64,000 nucleotides of DNA from Oscillospiraceae bacterium (GCA_017847875.1 JAGASN010000034.1:1-64000), one strand, 5' to 3'; shown: positions 40,953 to 49,754, counted from the stretch's first letter. Notes: generated by a model from the letters alone, not told the origin. A program made the numbers and translations.

Positions 40953-41681
40953 TCATTCAAGTTCGGAAAGAATCCGGATTCCTTCCGAAGCAAGGCGGAT
41001 TTCCTTTTCCGAAGGTTTTGAAACGGTGTAACGCTGGAAAAAAATAAGCGGATTAAACGGGTTGAAAAAATTGAGAAAAAGCAGAAGCAGCGTTACAAAT
41101 GAAATAACAATGAACCATAAAAAACCGATTTCGGGAATTAAGGCAAAACCGGTTCCCAAAACAGCGGAAAAAATTACCGCAGAAGCGGCATAAACCGTTC
41201 CGCATTCATTATGATAAGGCGAAGAATTTTTAAAATCCTCCAAAGCGGGGATTTTTTTGTTTTTCAAATAAAATCCCACCGCAATATGTTCTGCGCCGTG
41301 GAAGCGTTTGAACTGTTCAAGGTTTTCTTTTGCCGGATAAAGGCTTTTTACGGCATAAACCAAAACGAGAACCGGAAAATATGCCAAAGCAGAAAACAAA
41401 AACGCGCCGAAAACCGGGAAAAATCCGCCGATAAAAATCCATACCGCCGCAATTATCAAAATGAACACCAAAAGTTCCGCCGCAAGAAGTTCAAAGATTT
41501 TTATAGTGGGTTCGCTTTTTGCCGGTTCGTCAAGTTTTTTCATCTCTTTAAAAAGTTCGTTTTTGTTCCCGGTTTTGAAAAATGGTTCGGAATCTTTATA
41601 AAAACAAAAAACGGCATTTTCGTTCTTTTTTTCAGTATCATAGAAAATAATTCCGACGGAAGAAGATTCGCCGCCGACCAT
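40953..41681 (-). CDS. DUF1385 (YqhQ-like) membrane protein, divergent
   Basis: This 242-residue protein has three to four membrane helices (about 62-115 and 160-205) and the DUF1385 motif FKRFHGAEHIAVGFYLKN followed by ECGT (about 150-153). Conserved His/Cys residues suggest a metal site near the membrane. The function of the family is unknown. Its ribosome site lies in the 3' arm of a large hairpin (41690-41741) that also ends the spoIIID transcript. Confidence 0.6.
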   Translation of the reverse strand: MVGGESSSVGIIFYDTEKKNENAVFCFYKDSEPFFKTGNKNELFKEMKKLDEPAKSEPTIKIFELLAAELLVFILIIAAVWIFIGGFFPVFGAFLFSALAYFPVLVLVYAVKSLYPAKENLEQFKRFHGAEHIAVGFYLKNKKIPALEDFKNSSPYHNECGTVYAASAVIFSAVLGTGFALIPEIGFLWFIVISFVTLLLLFLNFFNPFNPLIFFQRYTVSKPSEKEIRLASEGIRILSELE

Positions 41682-41689
41682 AAGAAAAT

Positions 41690-41741
41690 GCCGCCTTTCG
41701 TTTTTTTATGCTGTAATTATAACATAAAAAAGAAAGGCGGC
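41690..41741 (-). terminator. Large hairpin between spoIIID and the DUF1385-like gene
   Basis: GCCGCCTTTC-G-TTTTTTTATG (41690-41710) pairs with CATAAAAAA-GAAAGGCGGC (41723-41741). It can terminate the spoIIID transcript and also contains a TATAAT and the AAAGGCGG ribosome site of the next minus-strand gene. Confidence 0.6.
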
Positions 41742-41751
41742 GCTATTTTTT

Positions 41752-42003
41752 TTATCGGAGTTTTGCGTATTTTTCTTTTGTTGCTTTTCCGCCGCGGATG
41801 TGGCGTTCCTGTTTGTTTTTTTCAAGAACCCGCTTAACCTCGGAAAAAAGCTCCGGATTAAGGCGGCGGAGCCTTTCGGAAACGTCTTTATGAATTGTGC
41901 TTTTGCTGACTCCGAATTTTTTTGCTGCGGAGCGCACCGTTGCTCCTTTTTCGATTATGTATTCTGCGGCAAGAATCGTTCTTTCTTCCGGCATACCCTT
42001 CAT
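41752..42003 (-). CDS. spoIIID: Sporulation transcriptional regulator SpoIIID
   Basis: This 83-residue DNA-binding protein has a central helix-turn-helix (GATVRSAAKKFGVSKSTIHKD, about 20-40) and a basic C-terminus (RHIRGGKATKEKY). It acts in the mother cell under sigma-E and switches gene expression toward sigma-K. Length and sequence match the family closely. AGGAGG precedes the ATG. Its presence is direct evidence for endospore formation in this lineage. Confidence 0.95.
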   Translation of the reverse strand: MKGMPEERTILAAEYIIEKGATVRSAAKKFGVSKSTIHKDVSERLRRLNPELFSEVKRVLEKNKQERHIRGGKATKEKYAKLR

Positions 42004-42082
42004 AAAAAATCCCTCCTGAAAAATTGGTGAGTATAAAGCATATTCGGAAAGAAAAGTTTTTATTCCCGACCCGGAAAAAGAC

Positions 42083-42146
42083 TTGAAAATGCCGGAAAAT
42101 GTGTTAATATGGTAACATAAGTAAAAACTCTTATGTTACTTTAGAG
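42083..42146 (+). promoter_or_regulatory. merR promoter with two dyads, one matching the target operator
   Basis: TTGAAA (42083-42088), 16-bp spacer and TAATAT (42105-42110) form the promoter. A perfect 10-bp inverted repeat GTAACATAAG/CTTATGTTAC (42112-42121, 42130-42139) lies at the transcript start. Overlapping it is ACTCT-N8-TTTAGAG (42127-42146), identical in layout to the operator at 43034-43053, so autoregulation is likely. Confidence 0.6.
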
Positions 42147-42164
42147 TTTTTTGGAGGCGAAAAG

Positions 42165-43004
42165 ATGAAGAACGAACTATTAAGCATCGGAGAAATGGCT
42201 AAAATAAACAATATTTCCGTTTCGACCCTTCGGCTTTATGATGAAATCGGGCTTATAAAACCCTGCTATACCGATAAGGAAAGCCGCTATCGCTATTATA
42301 ATATCCGCCAGAACGCAAGGCTCGATATGATACAGTATATGAAGGCCCTCGGAATGGAACTTAAGGAAATAAAAGAGGTTCTTGAAAGCGGCGACACAAA
42401 GCTTATCGAATCCATTCTTATTCACCGCAAAAAACAGGTGAAAGAGCAGATGGCGAACCTTAACCTCCAGCTTGCGGCAATTTCGCGCACCATTGAAAGC
42501 CTTGAACGCTACAGAAAATCTCCAAGCATCGGAACCATTACCATCGAATATATCCCGCACAGAAAGATATATTCAATGCCGACTTCCATAAATTTTTATG
42601 ATTACGGAATCGAAGTTTATGAAAATGAGCTTAAGGAGCTTAAAAACAGCCTTATAAAGCATAATCTTCCCCAGATTTATTACTGCAACGCCGGAACAAC
42701 CATGAAAAAGGAAAGTTTTCTTGAAGGAAAACTTGAATCCGACGAAATTTTTGTTCTTGTCGATGATGATTTTCCCCAGAGCGATTCCATAAAACGAATT
42801 GAAAGCGGAATGTACGTCTGCATCTATCTCGACAGTTTTGATGACGAAAAGGAATATGCAAAGCGCCTTCTGGAATATTGCAGGGAAAACAATTATAAGG
42901 TTGCGGGGGATTATATCTGCGAAGTTCTTACTGAATTCAGCGTTTTTGATGACGAAAAAAGGGGAATGTTCCTTCGCCTTCAGGTTCCGGTGGCTTTCCG
43001 ATAA
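42165..43004 (+). CDS. MerR family regulator with effector-binding domain
   Basis: This 279-residue protein has an N-terminal winged helix-turn-helix (about 5-75: LSIGEMAKINNISVSTLRLYDEIGLIKP), a dimerization helix (about 80-125) and a GyrI-like small-molecule-binding domain (about 130-279), as in BmrR and TipA-type activators. Such proteins untwist promoters with 19-bp spacers. Exactly such a promoter lies directly downstream before the gene at 43098. The effector is unknown, perhaps the substrate of the regulated dehydrogenase. GGAGG precedes ATG 42165. Confidence 0.9.
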   Translation: MKNELLSIGEMAKINNISVSTLRLYDEIGLIKPCYTDKESRYRYYNIRQNARLDMIQYMKALGMELKEIKEVLESGDTKLIESILIHRKKQVKEQMANLNLQLAAISRTIESLERYRKSPSIGTITIEYIPHRKIYSMPTSINFYDYGIEVYENELKELKNSLIKHNLPQIYYCNAGTTMKKESFLEGKLESDEIFVLVDDDFPQSDSIKRIESGMYVCIYLDSFDDEKEYAKRLLEYCRENNYKVAGDYICEVLTEFSVFDDEKRGMFLRLQVPVAFR

Positions 43005-43030
43005 ATTAATAAAAATTTAACAAAAAACTC

Positions 43031-43061
43031 TTGACTCTCAACCTGCTTTAGAGATTATAAT
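43031..43061 (+). promoter_or_regulatory. MerR-type promoter with 19-bp spacer and dyad
   Basis: TTGACT (43031-43036) and TATAAT (43056-43061) are 19 bp apart. The spacer holds CTCTCAA/TTTAGAG arms (6 of 7 pairs complementary), the classic arrangement for activation by a MerR protein. Confidence 0.75.
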
Positions 43062-43097
43062 AGTGTTAACAAAAAAACAGGAAGGAAGTTTTTGAAA

Positions 43098-44123
43098 ATG
43101 GAAAAAGTTAAAGTTGTACAGTACGGTTGCGGAAAAATGGCAAAATACATCATCCGTTACCTTTATGAAAAAGGCGCACAGATCGTTGGCGCAATCGACG
43201 TTGACCCTGCAGTAGTAGGCATGGATATCGGCGATTTCGCAGAACTCGGCGTAAAAACCGGCGTTACCATCAAATCCGACGCAGACGAAGTTCTTGATAA
43301 CTGCGACGCAGACATCGCTGTTGTAACCCTTTTCTCCCTCGTAAGCGATTGCTATGAACATTTTGAAAAATGCCTCTCCAGAGGTATCAGCGTAATCACC
43401 ACCTGCGAAGAATCCACCGGCAGCTGGACCACCAGCCCCGAACTCACCAACAAACTTGACGTTATCGCAAAAGAAAACAACTGCACTTTCGTCGGTTCCG
43501 GTATGGAAGATATCTTCTGGGTAAACATGGTCGGAATGGTAGCAGGCGGCTGCGACAAAATCACCAAAATCGAAGGCGCTGTTTCCTATAACGTAGAAGA
43601 TTACGGCCTTGCTCTTGCAAAAGCACACGGCGTTGGCCTTACCCCCGAAGAATTTGAAGAACAGATCGCTCATCCCGAAGTTCTCGAACCTTCCTACGTT
43701 TGGTCTTCCAACGAATCCCTCGCTTCCAAATTCGGATGGACCGTTAAATCCAACAGCCAGAAATGCGTTCCTTATTTCTATGATTCCGACCTTTATTCTT
43801 CCACCATGGGCGAAACCATTCCGAAAGGCAACTGCATCGGTATGGCAGCAGTAGTTACCACCGAAACCTTCCAGGGACCGGTTATCGAAACCCAGTGCAT
43901 CGGTAAAGTTTACGGACCCGATGACGGCGATATGTGCGATTGGAAAATCACCGGCGAACCCGACGTTGAATTCCACGTTGTTAAACCCGCAACCGTTGAA
44001 CACACCTGCACAACCATCGTAAACCGCATTCCCGACGTTCTCAATGCCCCTGCAGGCGTTGTAACCGTTGACCAGCTCGACGAAATCAAATATCTCACTT
44101 TCCCGATGGAAAACTATTGCTGA
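43098..44123 (+). CDS. 2,4-diaminopentanoate dehydrogenase-like (DapB-fold) oxidoreductase
   Basis: This 341-residue enzyme has a Rossmann N-terminus ([17 protein letters not shown], about 5-21) and a catalytic part resembling dihydrodipicolinate-reductase-fold dehydrogenases. Clostridial Ord (ornithine/lysine degradation) is the nearest family I recognise. Other ornithine-pathway genes (ortAB, oraSE) are not in the window. Codon use is strikingly biased (ATC, GTT, GCA, AAC), as in highly expressed genes. It is monocistronic, behind the MerR-type promoter, with a strong terminator. ATG 43098 was chosen for the GGAAGGAAG site. Confidence 0.75.
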   Translation: MEKVKVVQYGCGKMAKYIIRYLYEKGAQIVGAIDVDPAVVGMDIGDFAELGVKTGVTIKSDADEVLDNCDADIAVVTLFSLVSDCYEHFEKCLSRGISVITTCEESTGSWTTSPELTNKLDVIAKENNCTFVGSGMEDIFWVNMVGMVAGGCDKITKIEGAVSYNVEDYGLALAKAHGVGLTPEEFEEQIAHPEVLEPSYVWSSNESLASKFGWTVKSNSQKCVPYFYDSDLYSSTMGETIPKGNCIGMAAVVTTETFQGPVIETQCIGKVYGPDDGDMCDWKITGEPDVEFHVVKPATVEHTCTTIVNRIPDVLNAPAGVVTVDQLDEIKYLTFPMENYC

Positions 44124-44174
44124 TTCCTTAATTAAGCCGAAAAAGGGCGAAGCTCCCAATTCGCCTTGAAAAGA

Positions 44175-44207
44175 AAAAAGCTCACCGCCTGCGGTGAGCT
44201 TTTTTTG
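44175..44207. terminator. Terminator after the Ord-like gene
   Basis: An AGCTCACCGC/GCGGTGAGCT stem lies between A and T runs. A second short palindrome, GGCGGGGGCTTGCTCCCGCC (about 44232-44252), follows and looks like a dispersed repeat. Confidence 0.8.
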
Positions 44208-44252
44208 TTTAATTCGGGAAAATAGTGTAGGGCGGGGGCTTGCTCCCGCCGT

Positions 44253-44831
44253 TTAAAGTTTAAAAATCACCGCCATAAAATAGGTCAGAAGAAAAGCCGC
44301 AACGGCGCAGCCTATTGCAATCAGTATTTTCTGATAGGGGCGCTTTGCTATTTCGCGCTGTTTTTCAATTTCATCAAGGCGTTTTCCTTCCATAAAGGCG
44401 TTTATTTCTTTATAGGTTTGAATATCCATCCGCTTTTTATATTTTTCAATTTTTACTGCCTCAATGAACCCGAGGATAAAGACTGCTCCGAATATTACGG
44501 CACCCCAGATTCCTAAAAGTTTCAGCAGCGGAACAAGCATGAAAAAATCCCATACAAACGCAAGGGTAAGCCTGCGGTTCGCTTTGTTCAGATATTCAAT
44601 ATCCTCCGTTTTGATTTTTTCGTTCATTTCTTCAATATCTCCTTTTACCAAAGAATCGAGAGAAACGCCGAAAACTTCCGCCATCAAAACAAGGCTGTTT
44701 ATATCCGGATAGCTTTTGTCGTTTTCCCAGTTGGAAACAGTCTGGCGGGTAACGAAGATTTTATCCGCAAATTCCTCCTGAGAAAGTCCGAACTTTGCGC
44801 GGTGGGTTTTAATTTGTTTTCCTATTTCCAT
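44253..44831 (-). CDS. XRE family regulator with two membrane segments
   Basis: This 192-residue protein has an N-terminal HTH_3 domain (about 1-60: GLSQEEFADKIFVTRQTVSNWE) and two hydrophobic stretches (about 90-125 and 168-190). It belongs to the membrane-tethered XRE regulators common in Clostridia. A protein of the same design but different sequence is encoded at 49149-49712. ATG 44831 was chosen because GGGAGG is about 10 nt upstream; ATG 44840 is too close. Confidence 0.83.
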   Translation of the reverse strand: MEIGKQIKTHRAKFGLSQEEFADKIFVTRQTVSNWENDKSYPDINSLVLMAEVFGVSLDSLVKGDIEEMNEKIKTEDIEYLNKANRRLTLAFVWDFFMLVPLLKLLGIWGAVIFGAVFILGFIEAVKIEKYKKRMDIQTYKEINAFMEGKRLDEIEKQREIAKRPYQKILIAIGCAVAAFLLTYFMAVIFKL

Positions 44832-44920
44832 AAAAGGCATTCCTCCCTTGCTTTTGATTTTAGCAGAAAAGAAGATTTTTCGCTATCAAAAGTCTTTTAC
44901 ATCAGCCTTTTGAAGATGAA

Positions 44921-44942
44921 AAAACCGCCTTGCGGCGGTTTT
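44921..44942 (-). terminator. Terminator of the rsmE-vanY transcript
   Basis: An AAAACCGCC/GGCGGTTTT stem lies at the end of the vanY frame. Confidence 0.75.
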
Positions 44943-44944
44943 CT

Positions 44945-45817
44945 TTATTTTATAATTTCAAGATATTCTTCGAGGCAAAGACCGTTTTCCATAATATATT
45001 TTGCGGCTTCAATTCCAACGTAGCGGTAATGCCATGGTTCATAGGTGATTCCGGTGATATCCTGCTTATCCTTCGGATAGCGAAGAATGAATCCGAATTC
45101 GGCGCAATGTTCATACATCCATTTGAAAGAATCGAACTTTTCGTAATCGTGTTCAAGGTCGCTGTAATAATTCCAGTAATCGGAAGAAACAAGATCCATC
45201 GCAAGGCCGGTGTGGTGTTCGCTTGTTCCGGGCGGTGCAACCCATTTTGCGGCTTCAACCTTTGCGTCCGCCTCTGAATAGCCGTAACCGATATATTGGT
45301 TCACTTTGCGCTGGTAAAGTTCGGCGGATTTTTCAACTGTGCGGTAGGCGGAGCAAAGCTGCATATTAAAGCCTGCTTCCTTTGCCGCGGCAACAAGATT
45401 TCTTGCGCTTTCCGCAGCTTTTATATCCATTTTATATTTTCCCTGAACCGTTTCAAGTTCAAGGGTATAATCTTCCGGAATATAGTTCCATGGATTGACG
45501 AGTATAAGCGTTCCGTAATCCTTCGAGGAAGGTTCTTCTGTTTCGGAAGAACTTGTTTCCGGAAGGGAAGAGGTTTCGGGAATAGAAGAGGTTTCGGGAA
45601 CACTTTCGGAAGATGATGTTTCTTCGGAAACCGAAGACATCGAAGAAAGGGAAGATTCTTCGGAAGAAGAACTTTCGGAAGGTTCGGCAGGAGAAATAAT
45701 TATCTGTACGGAACTGCTTTCGGAAGAACTTTCGGAAACGGTCGGTTCTTTTGAGCACCCTGTGCTCAAAATGAGCATTATGCAGAGCGCAAACGGTAAA
45801 ATTTTACGAAAAATCAT
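44945..45817 (-). CDS. VanY-type D-alanyl-D-alanine carboxypeptidase lipoprotein
   Basis: This 290-residue protein has a lipoprotein signal (lipobox STGC, Cys22), a long Ser/Glu/Pro-rich spacer (about 25-100) that reaches through the wall, and a zinc peptidase domain with SEHHTGLAMD (about 202-211) and EPWHYRYVG (about 262-270). It trims the terminal D-Ala of peptidoglycan stem peptides. It is translationally coupled to rsmE (ATGA overlap). No vancomycin-resistance genes are nearby, so a housekeeping wall role is likely. Confidence 0.9.
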   Translation of the reverse strand: MIFRKILPFALCIMLILSTGCSKEPTVSESSSESSSVQIIISPAEPSESSSSEESSLSSMSSVSEETSSSESVPETSSIPETSSLPETSSSETEEPSSKDYGTLILVNPWNYIPEDYTLELETVQGKYKMDIKAAESARNLVAAAKEAGFNMQLCSAYRTVEKSAELYQRKVNQYIGYGYSEADAKVEAAKWVAPPGTSEHHTGLAMDLVSSDYWNYYSDLEHDYEKFDSFKWMYEHCAEFGFILRYPKDKQDITGITYEPWHYRYVGIEAAKYIMENGLCLEEYLEIIK

Positions 45818-46548
45818 TTTATCTCCATTTCTCCGGCGGCAAACATAATAGCGGAAAGTGCCGCAACGGGTGCTGTTTCACAGCGAAGAATTCTCGGACC
45901 GAGGGAGGCAATCAAAGCACCGTGCTCGGAAGCAAATTTGGCTTCATCATCGGAAAAACCGCCCTCGCTGCCGACCATCATTGCGATTTTTCCGCCGGTT
46001 CTTTTCTCCATGATTTCCCGAAGAGGATATTCCGCGTGCTCAAAAAAGAAAATCGGGGTTTCAAACTTTGTCATTTCGAGCACCGCGTTTTTAAAACTGA
46101 GCAGTTCGCCCACTTCCGGAAGTTTTCCGCGTCCGCTTTGTTTTGCTGCTTCGTCCGCAATTTTGCGAAGTCTTTCAAGCTTTTTCTTCATCGTCTTTTC
46201 GTCCGGACGGGAAATGCATCTTGAACTTAAAACCGGAACGATTTTTGAAACTCCGAGCTCGACGGATTTTTGGATTATGTATTCGAGCTTATCGAACTTC
46301 GGAAGTGCCTGGTAAAGAACAACTTCCGTTTCCGGTTCCGCAATGGAATTTCTTCTTTCGGTTATATCAAGAACAACGCTTTCCGGAAAAGCTTCGCGGA
46401 TAACGGCTTCGGCTTCCGTTCCTTTTCCGTCGCAAAGAACAAGGCTTTCACCTTTTTTCATACGGAGAGAAAGAGCGATATGGCGGGCGTCGTCGCCGGT
46501 TATTTCAATAAAATCGCTCTGAACGCTTTCAACAAAAAATCTCGGCAT
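45814..46548 (-). CDS. rsmE: 16S rRNA (uracil1498-N3)-methyltransferase RsmE
   Basis: This 244-residue SPOUT methyltransferase has an N-terminal PUA-like domain (PRFFVESVQSDFIEITGDDARHI split, about 2-25) and the C-terminal knotted SAM site with MVGSEGGFSDDEAKFA (about 191-206) and LGPRILRCETAPVAALS. It methylates U1498 of 16S rRNA. GGAGG precedes the ATG. It overlaps vanY by 4 nt. Confidence 0.94.
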   Translation of the reverse strand: MPRFFVESVQSDFIEITGDDARHIALSLRMKKGESLVLCDGKGTEAEAVIREAFPESVVLDITERRNSIAEPETEVVLYQALPKFDKLEYIIQKSVELGVSKIVPVLSSRCISRPDEKTMKKKLERLRKIADEAAKQSGRGKLPEVGELLSFKNAVLEMTKFETPIFFFEHAEYPLREIMEKRTGGKIAMMVGSEGGFSDDEAKFASEHGALIASLGPRILRCETAPVAALSAIMFAAGEMEIK

Positions 46549-46562
46549 TGTTTTTCCTCCAA

Positions 46563-47141
46563 TCAGTAAAGCGAAAGTTCAAAATCGCCGAAATAACAGC
46601 TTCCGAGCGGATTGATATCGGTAAAATCCGCCGGATAAAAACTTCCGTAATGGGGCCTTTCTCCGTCGCAGAGTTTATAGAAATTGCCTTTCATTCTGTG
46701 TCCGGGAAGAAGATAGCTTTTTCCGAAAAGTTTTTCAACAAGAGAAAGGGGAAGGGTGAAATTTGTGCACCAATAAACTCCCTGTTCGTCTTCGCCGGTA
46801 AAAATTCTTACGGAAACGTTTTTTGTAACGTCAAGCTCCGTGCCGTTTTGCTCGTCGATAAATTTGCAGACCAAAGCTCCGCCGCGGTTGGTTGAAAGCC
46901 AGAAATAGCGTTTTCCGCCGTCTTCTTCGGAAAAAGGAGCAATTGCCGCGCCGACAACGCTTTTTTCCTCCGGCGCAACTTCAAAAGCAAGGAGCTGGAT
47001 ATAAAAATCATCGTTGGAAATGCAAAGTCTTGCCTGGGCATAGGGCTTATAATCCGCTTTTTCAAGGGGATAATTTATTATTTTTGCGGCAGGAAGGGAA
47101 TTCCAGAGAGGGTCACCGGTTATCATGCTTATGGGGAACAT
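46563..47141 (-). CDS. DOMON/CBM9-like carbohydrate-binding-type protein
   Basis: This 192-residue protein resembles the beta-sandwich CBM9/DOMON-like fold: ARLCISNDDFYIQLLAFE (about 49-66), VYWCTNFTLPLSLVEKLFG (about 132-150), MKGNFYKLCDGERPHYGSFYP (split) and a C-terminal FGDFELSLY. It has no signal peptide, so it is apparently cytoplasmic. The ligand is unknown. ATG 47141 with a GGAGG site was chosen over a longer upstream frame that would begin in AT-rich intergenic DNA. It lies 14 bp upstream of rsmE, probably in the same operon. Confidence 0.65.
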   Translation of the reverse strand: MFPISMITGDPLWNSLPAAKIINYPLEKADYKPYAQARLCISNDDFYIQLLAFEVAPEEKSVVGAAIAPFSEEDGGKRYFWLSTNRGGALVCKFIDEQNGTELDVTKNVSVRIFTGEDEQGVYWCTNFTLPLSLVEKLFGKSYLLPGHRMKGNFYKLCDGERPHYGSFYPADFTDINPLGSCYFGDFELSLY

Positions 47142-47251
47142 TTTTAACTTCCTCCTTAAAGGGTATATTATAACAAATACAAGTTTATAACATAATGCTC
47201 CGCAAATCAATATTCTTTTATTCCGTTTCGGCAAAAAGTTATTTTGAAAAA

Positions 47252-47280
47252 TTGACAAAGAAAGGCTTTTAATATAATAT
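47252..47280 (+). promoter_or_regulatory. Promoter of the solute-binding lipoprotein
   Basis: TTGACA (47252-47257), 17-bp spacer and TAATAT (47275-47280) lie 49 bp before TTG 47329. Confidence 0.7.
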
Positions 47281-47328
47281 ATTATCAGAAAAATATCGAA
47301 AATTGCCGTTTTTTCGGAGGTATATATT

Positions 47329-48321
47329 TTGAAGATCAAAAAAATTGTTTCGTTTTTTCTTGCCGGAATAATGCTTCTTTCCTTTTCCGGATGTGAATTT
47401 ATAGAAAACCTTCCGTTCTTCACCGAAGACGAACCGGACGAACCTCCGGTCATCGAAACTCCGGAAGTTATCGAACCTGTTGACCCGAACTGGCCCGTTT
47501 CCGCTTTCGGAACGGAAATTGAAAAGGCGCCGGAAAAGGTTGCCGTTGCTTCGCCCGCTCTTGCGGAATATATTTATGATATGGATTTTATGGAAAAGGT
47601 TGTTGCGGTTTCGGAATTTTGCGGATTCGCAGGTGCGGTCAGCTATCCTTCGATAGGTTCCGTCCGTCTTCCGGATCTTGAAGCAATAAAAGAAGCCGCG
47701 CCGGAATATATCCTTACTTTTTCCGCTTATGAAGAAAACATTCTTATCGAAATCCAGCAGATGAACGTAAAGGTAATCAAAATCGAAGCGCCGGAAAGCC
47801 TTGATGAACTCCGCGCTCTTTATAAGGAAATCGCCCTTTTCTTCAAAGGCGCCGTTGACGGCGTTTCCTTCGGCGAAAATTACGTTGCGGAATATGATTC
47901 CGCACTTTCCGCCCTTGCATATTCCGGTGAGCAAAAAACTGCCGCTTTTATCCGCGCTCTTGATTATATGATGATAACCGGCGGAACAATGGAACAGGAA
48001 CTTATTTCCGCCGCCGGAATAAAAAACGCCGCGGAAGCTTATTCCGGTTATACCTTCCCGGAAGAAAACTGGAAGGAATTTGATCCGGAAGTTATTTTCC
48101 TGAGCACCGATCTGCACCTTATCGACCTTGAAACGAGCGACCTTTATAAGAAAAAAACCGCCGTTAAAGGCGATAAAGTCTATAATGCGGATATCGATGT
48201 TCTTGCTCTCGGAAGTATGCGTTCCTTCGATATTCTTAAAAATCTTCTTGCAACGCTTTATGAAGATTACACCGGCGGAACGGTTCTTGAACCGGCATAT
48301 CCCAGTTTGTATAAACAGTAA
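47329..48321 (+). CDS. BtuF/FhuD-like ABC-type binding lipoprotein
   Basis: This 330-residue protein has a lipobox (FSGC, Cys22) and a class III periplasmic-binding fold. EKVAVASPALAEYIYDM near residue 66, SVRLPDLEAIKEAAPEYIL (about 111-129) and a C-terminal DPEVIFLS are typical of cobalamin, heme or siderophore binders. No permease or ATPase gene is adjacent, so it is an orphan receptor or serves a distant transporter. TTG 47329 follows GGAGG. A terminator at 48330-48357 follows. Confidence 0.8.
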   Translation: MKIKKIVSFFLAGIMLLSFSGCEFIENLPFFTEDEPDEPPVIETPEVIEPVDPNWPVSAFGTEIEKAPEKVAVASPALAEYIYDMDFMEKVVAVSEFCGFAGAVSYPSIGSVRLPDLEAIKEAAPEYILTFSAYEENILIEIQQMNVKVIKIEAPESLDELRALYKEIALFFKGAVDGVSFGENYVAEYDSALSALAYSGEQKTAAFIRALDYMMITGGTMEQELISAAGIKNAAEAYSGYTFPEENWKEFDPEVIFLSTDLHLIDLETSDLYKKKTAVKGDKVYNADIDVLALGSMRSFDILKNLLATLYEDYTGGTVLEPAYPSLYKQ

Positions 48322-48329
48322 TAAAGTTA

Positions 48330-48357
48330 AAAGGGCGGAAAAATTTTCCGCCCTTTT
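48330..48357 (+). terminator. Terminator of the binding-protein gene
   Basis: An AAAGGGCGGAAAA/TTTTCCGCCCTTT stem precedes a T run. Confidence 0.85.
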
Positions 48358-48412
48358 TTGCAACAAAAAACCAAATTTTCGGCACTATTGTTTTGAAGGG
48401 AGTGATTTTTCC

Positions 48413-49048
48413 GTGAAAAAATATTTTTTTGTTTTAGCGGCAGTATTGCTTTTGTTTTCCGCCTGCGGGGAAAAAGACAACAATATGCTTTATGATGAAC
48501 CTGTTGAAAGAAAACCGGTTATCTATCTTTATCCGGAAGAAGAAACGGAAGTTTCCGTAAATCTCGATTTTTCCGGAAAACTGACTTCAACCTATCCGGA
48601 ATATCACGGCGGCTGGAAAGTTTTCGCAAAGCCGGACGGAACTCTTTTCGATGAAAACGGAAAGGAATATTACTGCCTTTTCTGGGAAGGAATTTCCAAA
48701 GCGGAATATGATTTTGAAAAAGGATTCTGCGTTCCGGGCGAAAAAACTGCGGAGTTCCTTGAAGAAAACCTTCCGAAGCTCGGCCTTTCCCCGAAAGAAG
48801 CAAACGAATTCATAATCTATTGGCTTCCGCAGATGCAGGAAAACGAATATAATCTGATTTCTTTCCAGAGCGAAGCTTATACCGAAACCGCAAAAATCGA
48901 AATAGTTCCGAAGCCGGATACGCTTATCAGGGTTTTTATGGCCTGGAAACCCCTTGATGAATTCGTCGAAATCGAACCGCAGGAACTTTCTTCTCAAAAG
49001 CGGGAAGGATTCGTTGCGGCTGAATGGGGCGGCGCAAAAATCGGATAA
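48413..49048 (+). CDS. Conserved lipoprotein of unknown function
   Basis: This 211-residue protein has a lipobox (LFSAC, Cys18) followed by RKPVIYLYPEEETEVSVNLDF (split at about 34-54), a segment seen in many uncharacterised clostridial surface proteins, and YHGGWKVFAKPDGTL and LFWEG motifs. It is probably a beta-rich surface domain. GTG 48413 follows GAAGGGAG; the longer frame from 48128 is rejected because it crosses the previous gene and its terminator. Confidence 0.7.
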   Translation: MKKYFFVLAAVLLLFSACGEKDNNMLYDEPVERKPVIYLYPEEETEVSVNLDFSGKLTSTYPEYHGGWKVFAKPDGTLFDENGKEYYCLFWEGISKAEYDFEKGFCVPGEKTAEFLEENLPKLGLSPKEANEFIIYWLPQMQENEYNLISFQSEAYTETAKIEIVPKPDTLIRVFMAWKPLDEFVEIEPQELSSQKREGFVAAEWGGAKIG

Positions 49049-49148
49049 ACCGCCGATGTTACATAAAGTTGCGGTCTTTGTTACGCAAAAGTTATTGCGG
49101 CAAAGGCCGCTTTTTGTTAGAATTGTTTCAGAAGAAGGAGGCGGTTTT

Positions 49149-49712
49149 ATGACTTTCGGTGAAAAACTTCTTGAGCTCAGGAAGCAGAACAATTTTTCCC
49201 AGGAGGAACTTGCGGAAAAGCTCGGCGTTTCGCGCCAGGCAGTTTCCCGTTGGGAAAGCGGAGAAACAATGCCGGATTCTCCGAACCTTCTCCAGATTAG
49301 CAAAATTTTTTCCGTTTCCGCGGATTATCTTCTTCGGGACGAAATTGAGCAGAACCTTACGGAACCGAAAACGGAAAAAACCGAAAGCAAAAAGAAAAAT
49401 CCGTTTTTTATCATCTATATTTTCGGGCTTCTCGGAATGTCGGCTCTGCTTTATATAATCGCCCTTTCGGATATGGATATTGTTTATTGGGTCGCCGGAA
49501 CGATTTTTCTTCTTGCGGGAATAATTTCCGCCGTTCTTTATTACAAAAACCCGAGGATAGAAACAAAATCACCCCTTTATCTTGCGGCTTCAATAATATT
49601 TTTTGCGGCGGCGGTTGTCGGATTCTGTTCCGTAGGAAATCTGGGATTTATTATGGGTCTTGGGAATTTTGGAATTTCGGTAATACTTTTTATAATCTGG
49701 GCAAAGCAATAA
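49149..49712 (+). CDS. XRE family regulator with four membrane segments
   Basis: This 187-residue protein has an HTH_3 domain (about 1-60: NFSQEELAEKLGVSRQAVSRWE) and about four hydrophobic helices in the C-terminal 110 residues. It probably senses a membrane-related signal. AAGGAGG lies before ATG 49149. It is monocistronic, with a terminator at 49720-49754. Confidence 0.83.
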   Translation: MTFGEKLLELRKQNNFSQEELAEKLGVSRQAVSRWESGETMPDSPNLLQISKIFSVSADYLLRDEIEQNLTEPKTEKTESKKKNPFFIIYIFGLLGMSALLYIIALSDMDIVYWVAGTIFLLAGIISAVLYYKNPRIETKSPLYLAASIIFFAAAVVGFCSVGNLGFIMGLGNFGISVILFIIWAKQ

Positions 49713-49719
49713 AATCAGC

Positions 49720-49754
49720 AAAAAAGCCGTTTTTTAAACAAAAAACGGCTTTTT
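49720..49754 (+). terminator. Terminator
   Basis: An AAAAAGCCGTTTTTT/AAAAAACGGCTTTTT stem. Confidence 0.8.

Noticed and set aside
47142..47453. Upstream extension of the CBM9-like gene frame
   Set aside because: It crosses AT-rich promoter DNA of the divergent gene; ATG 47141 has a GGAGG site.
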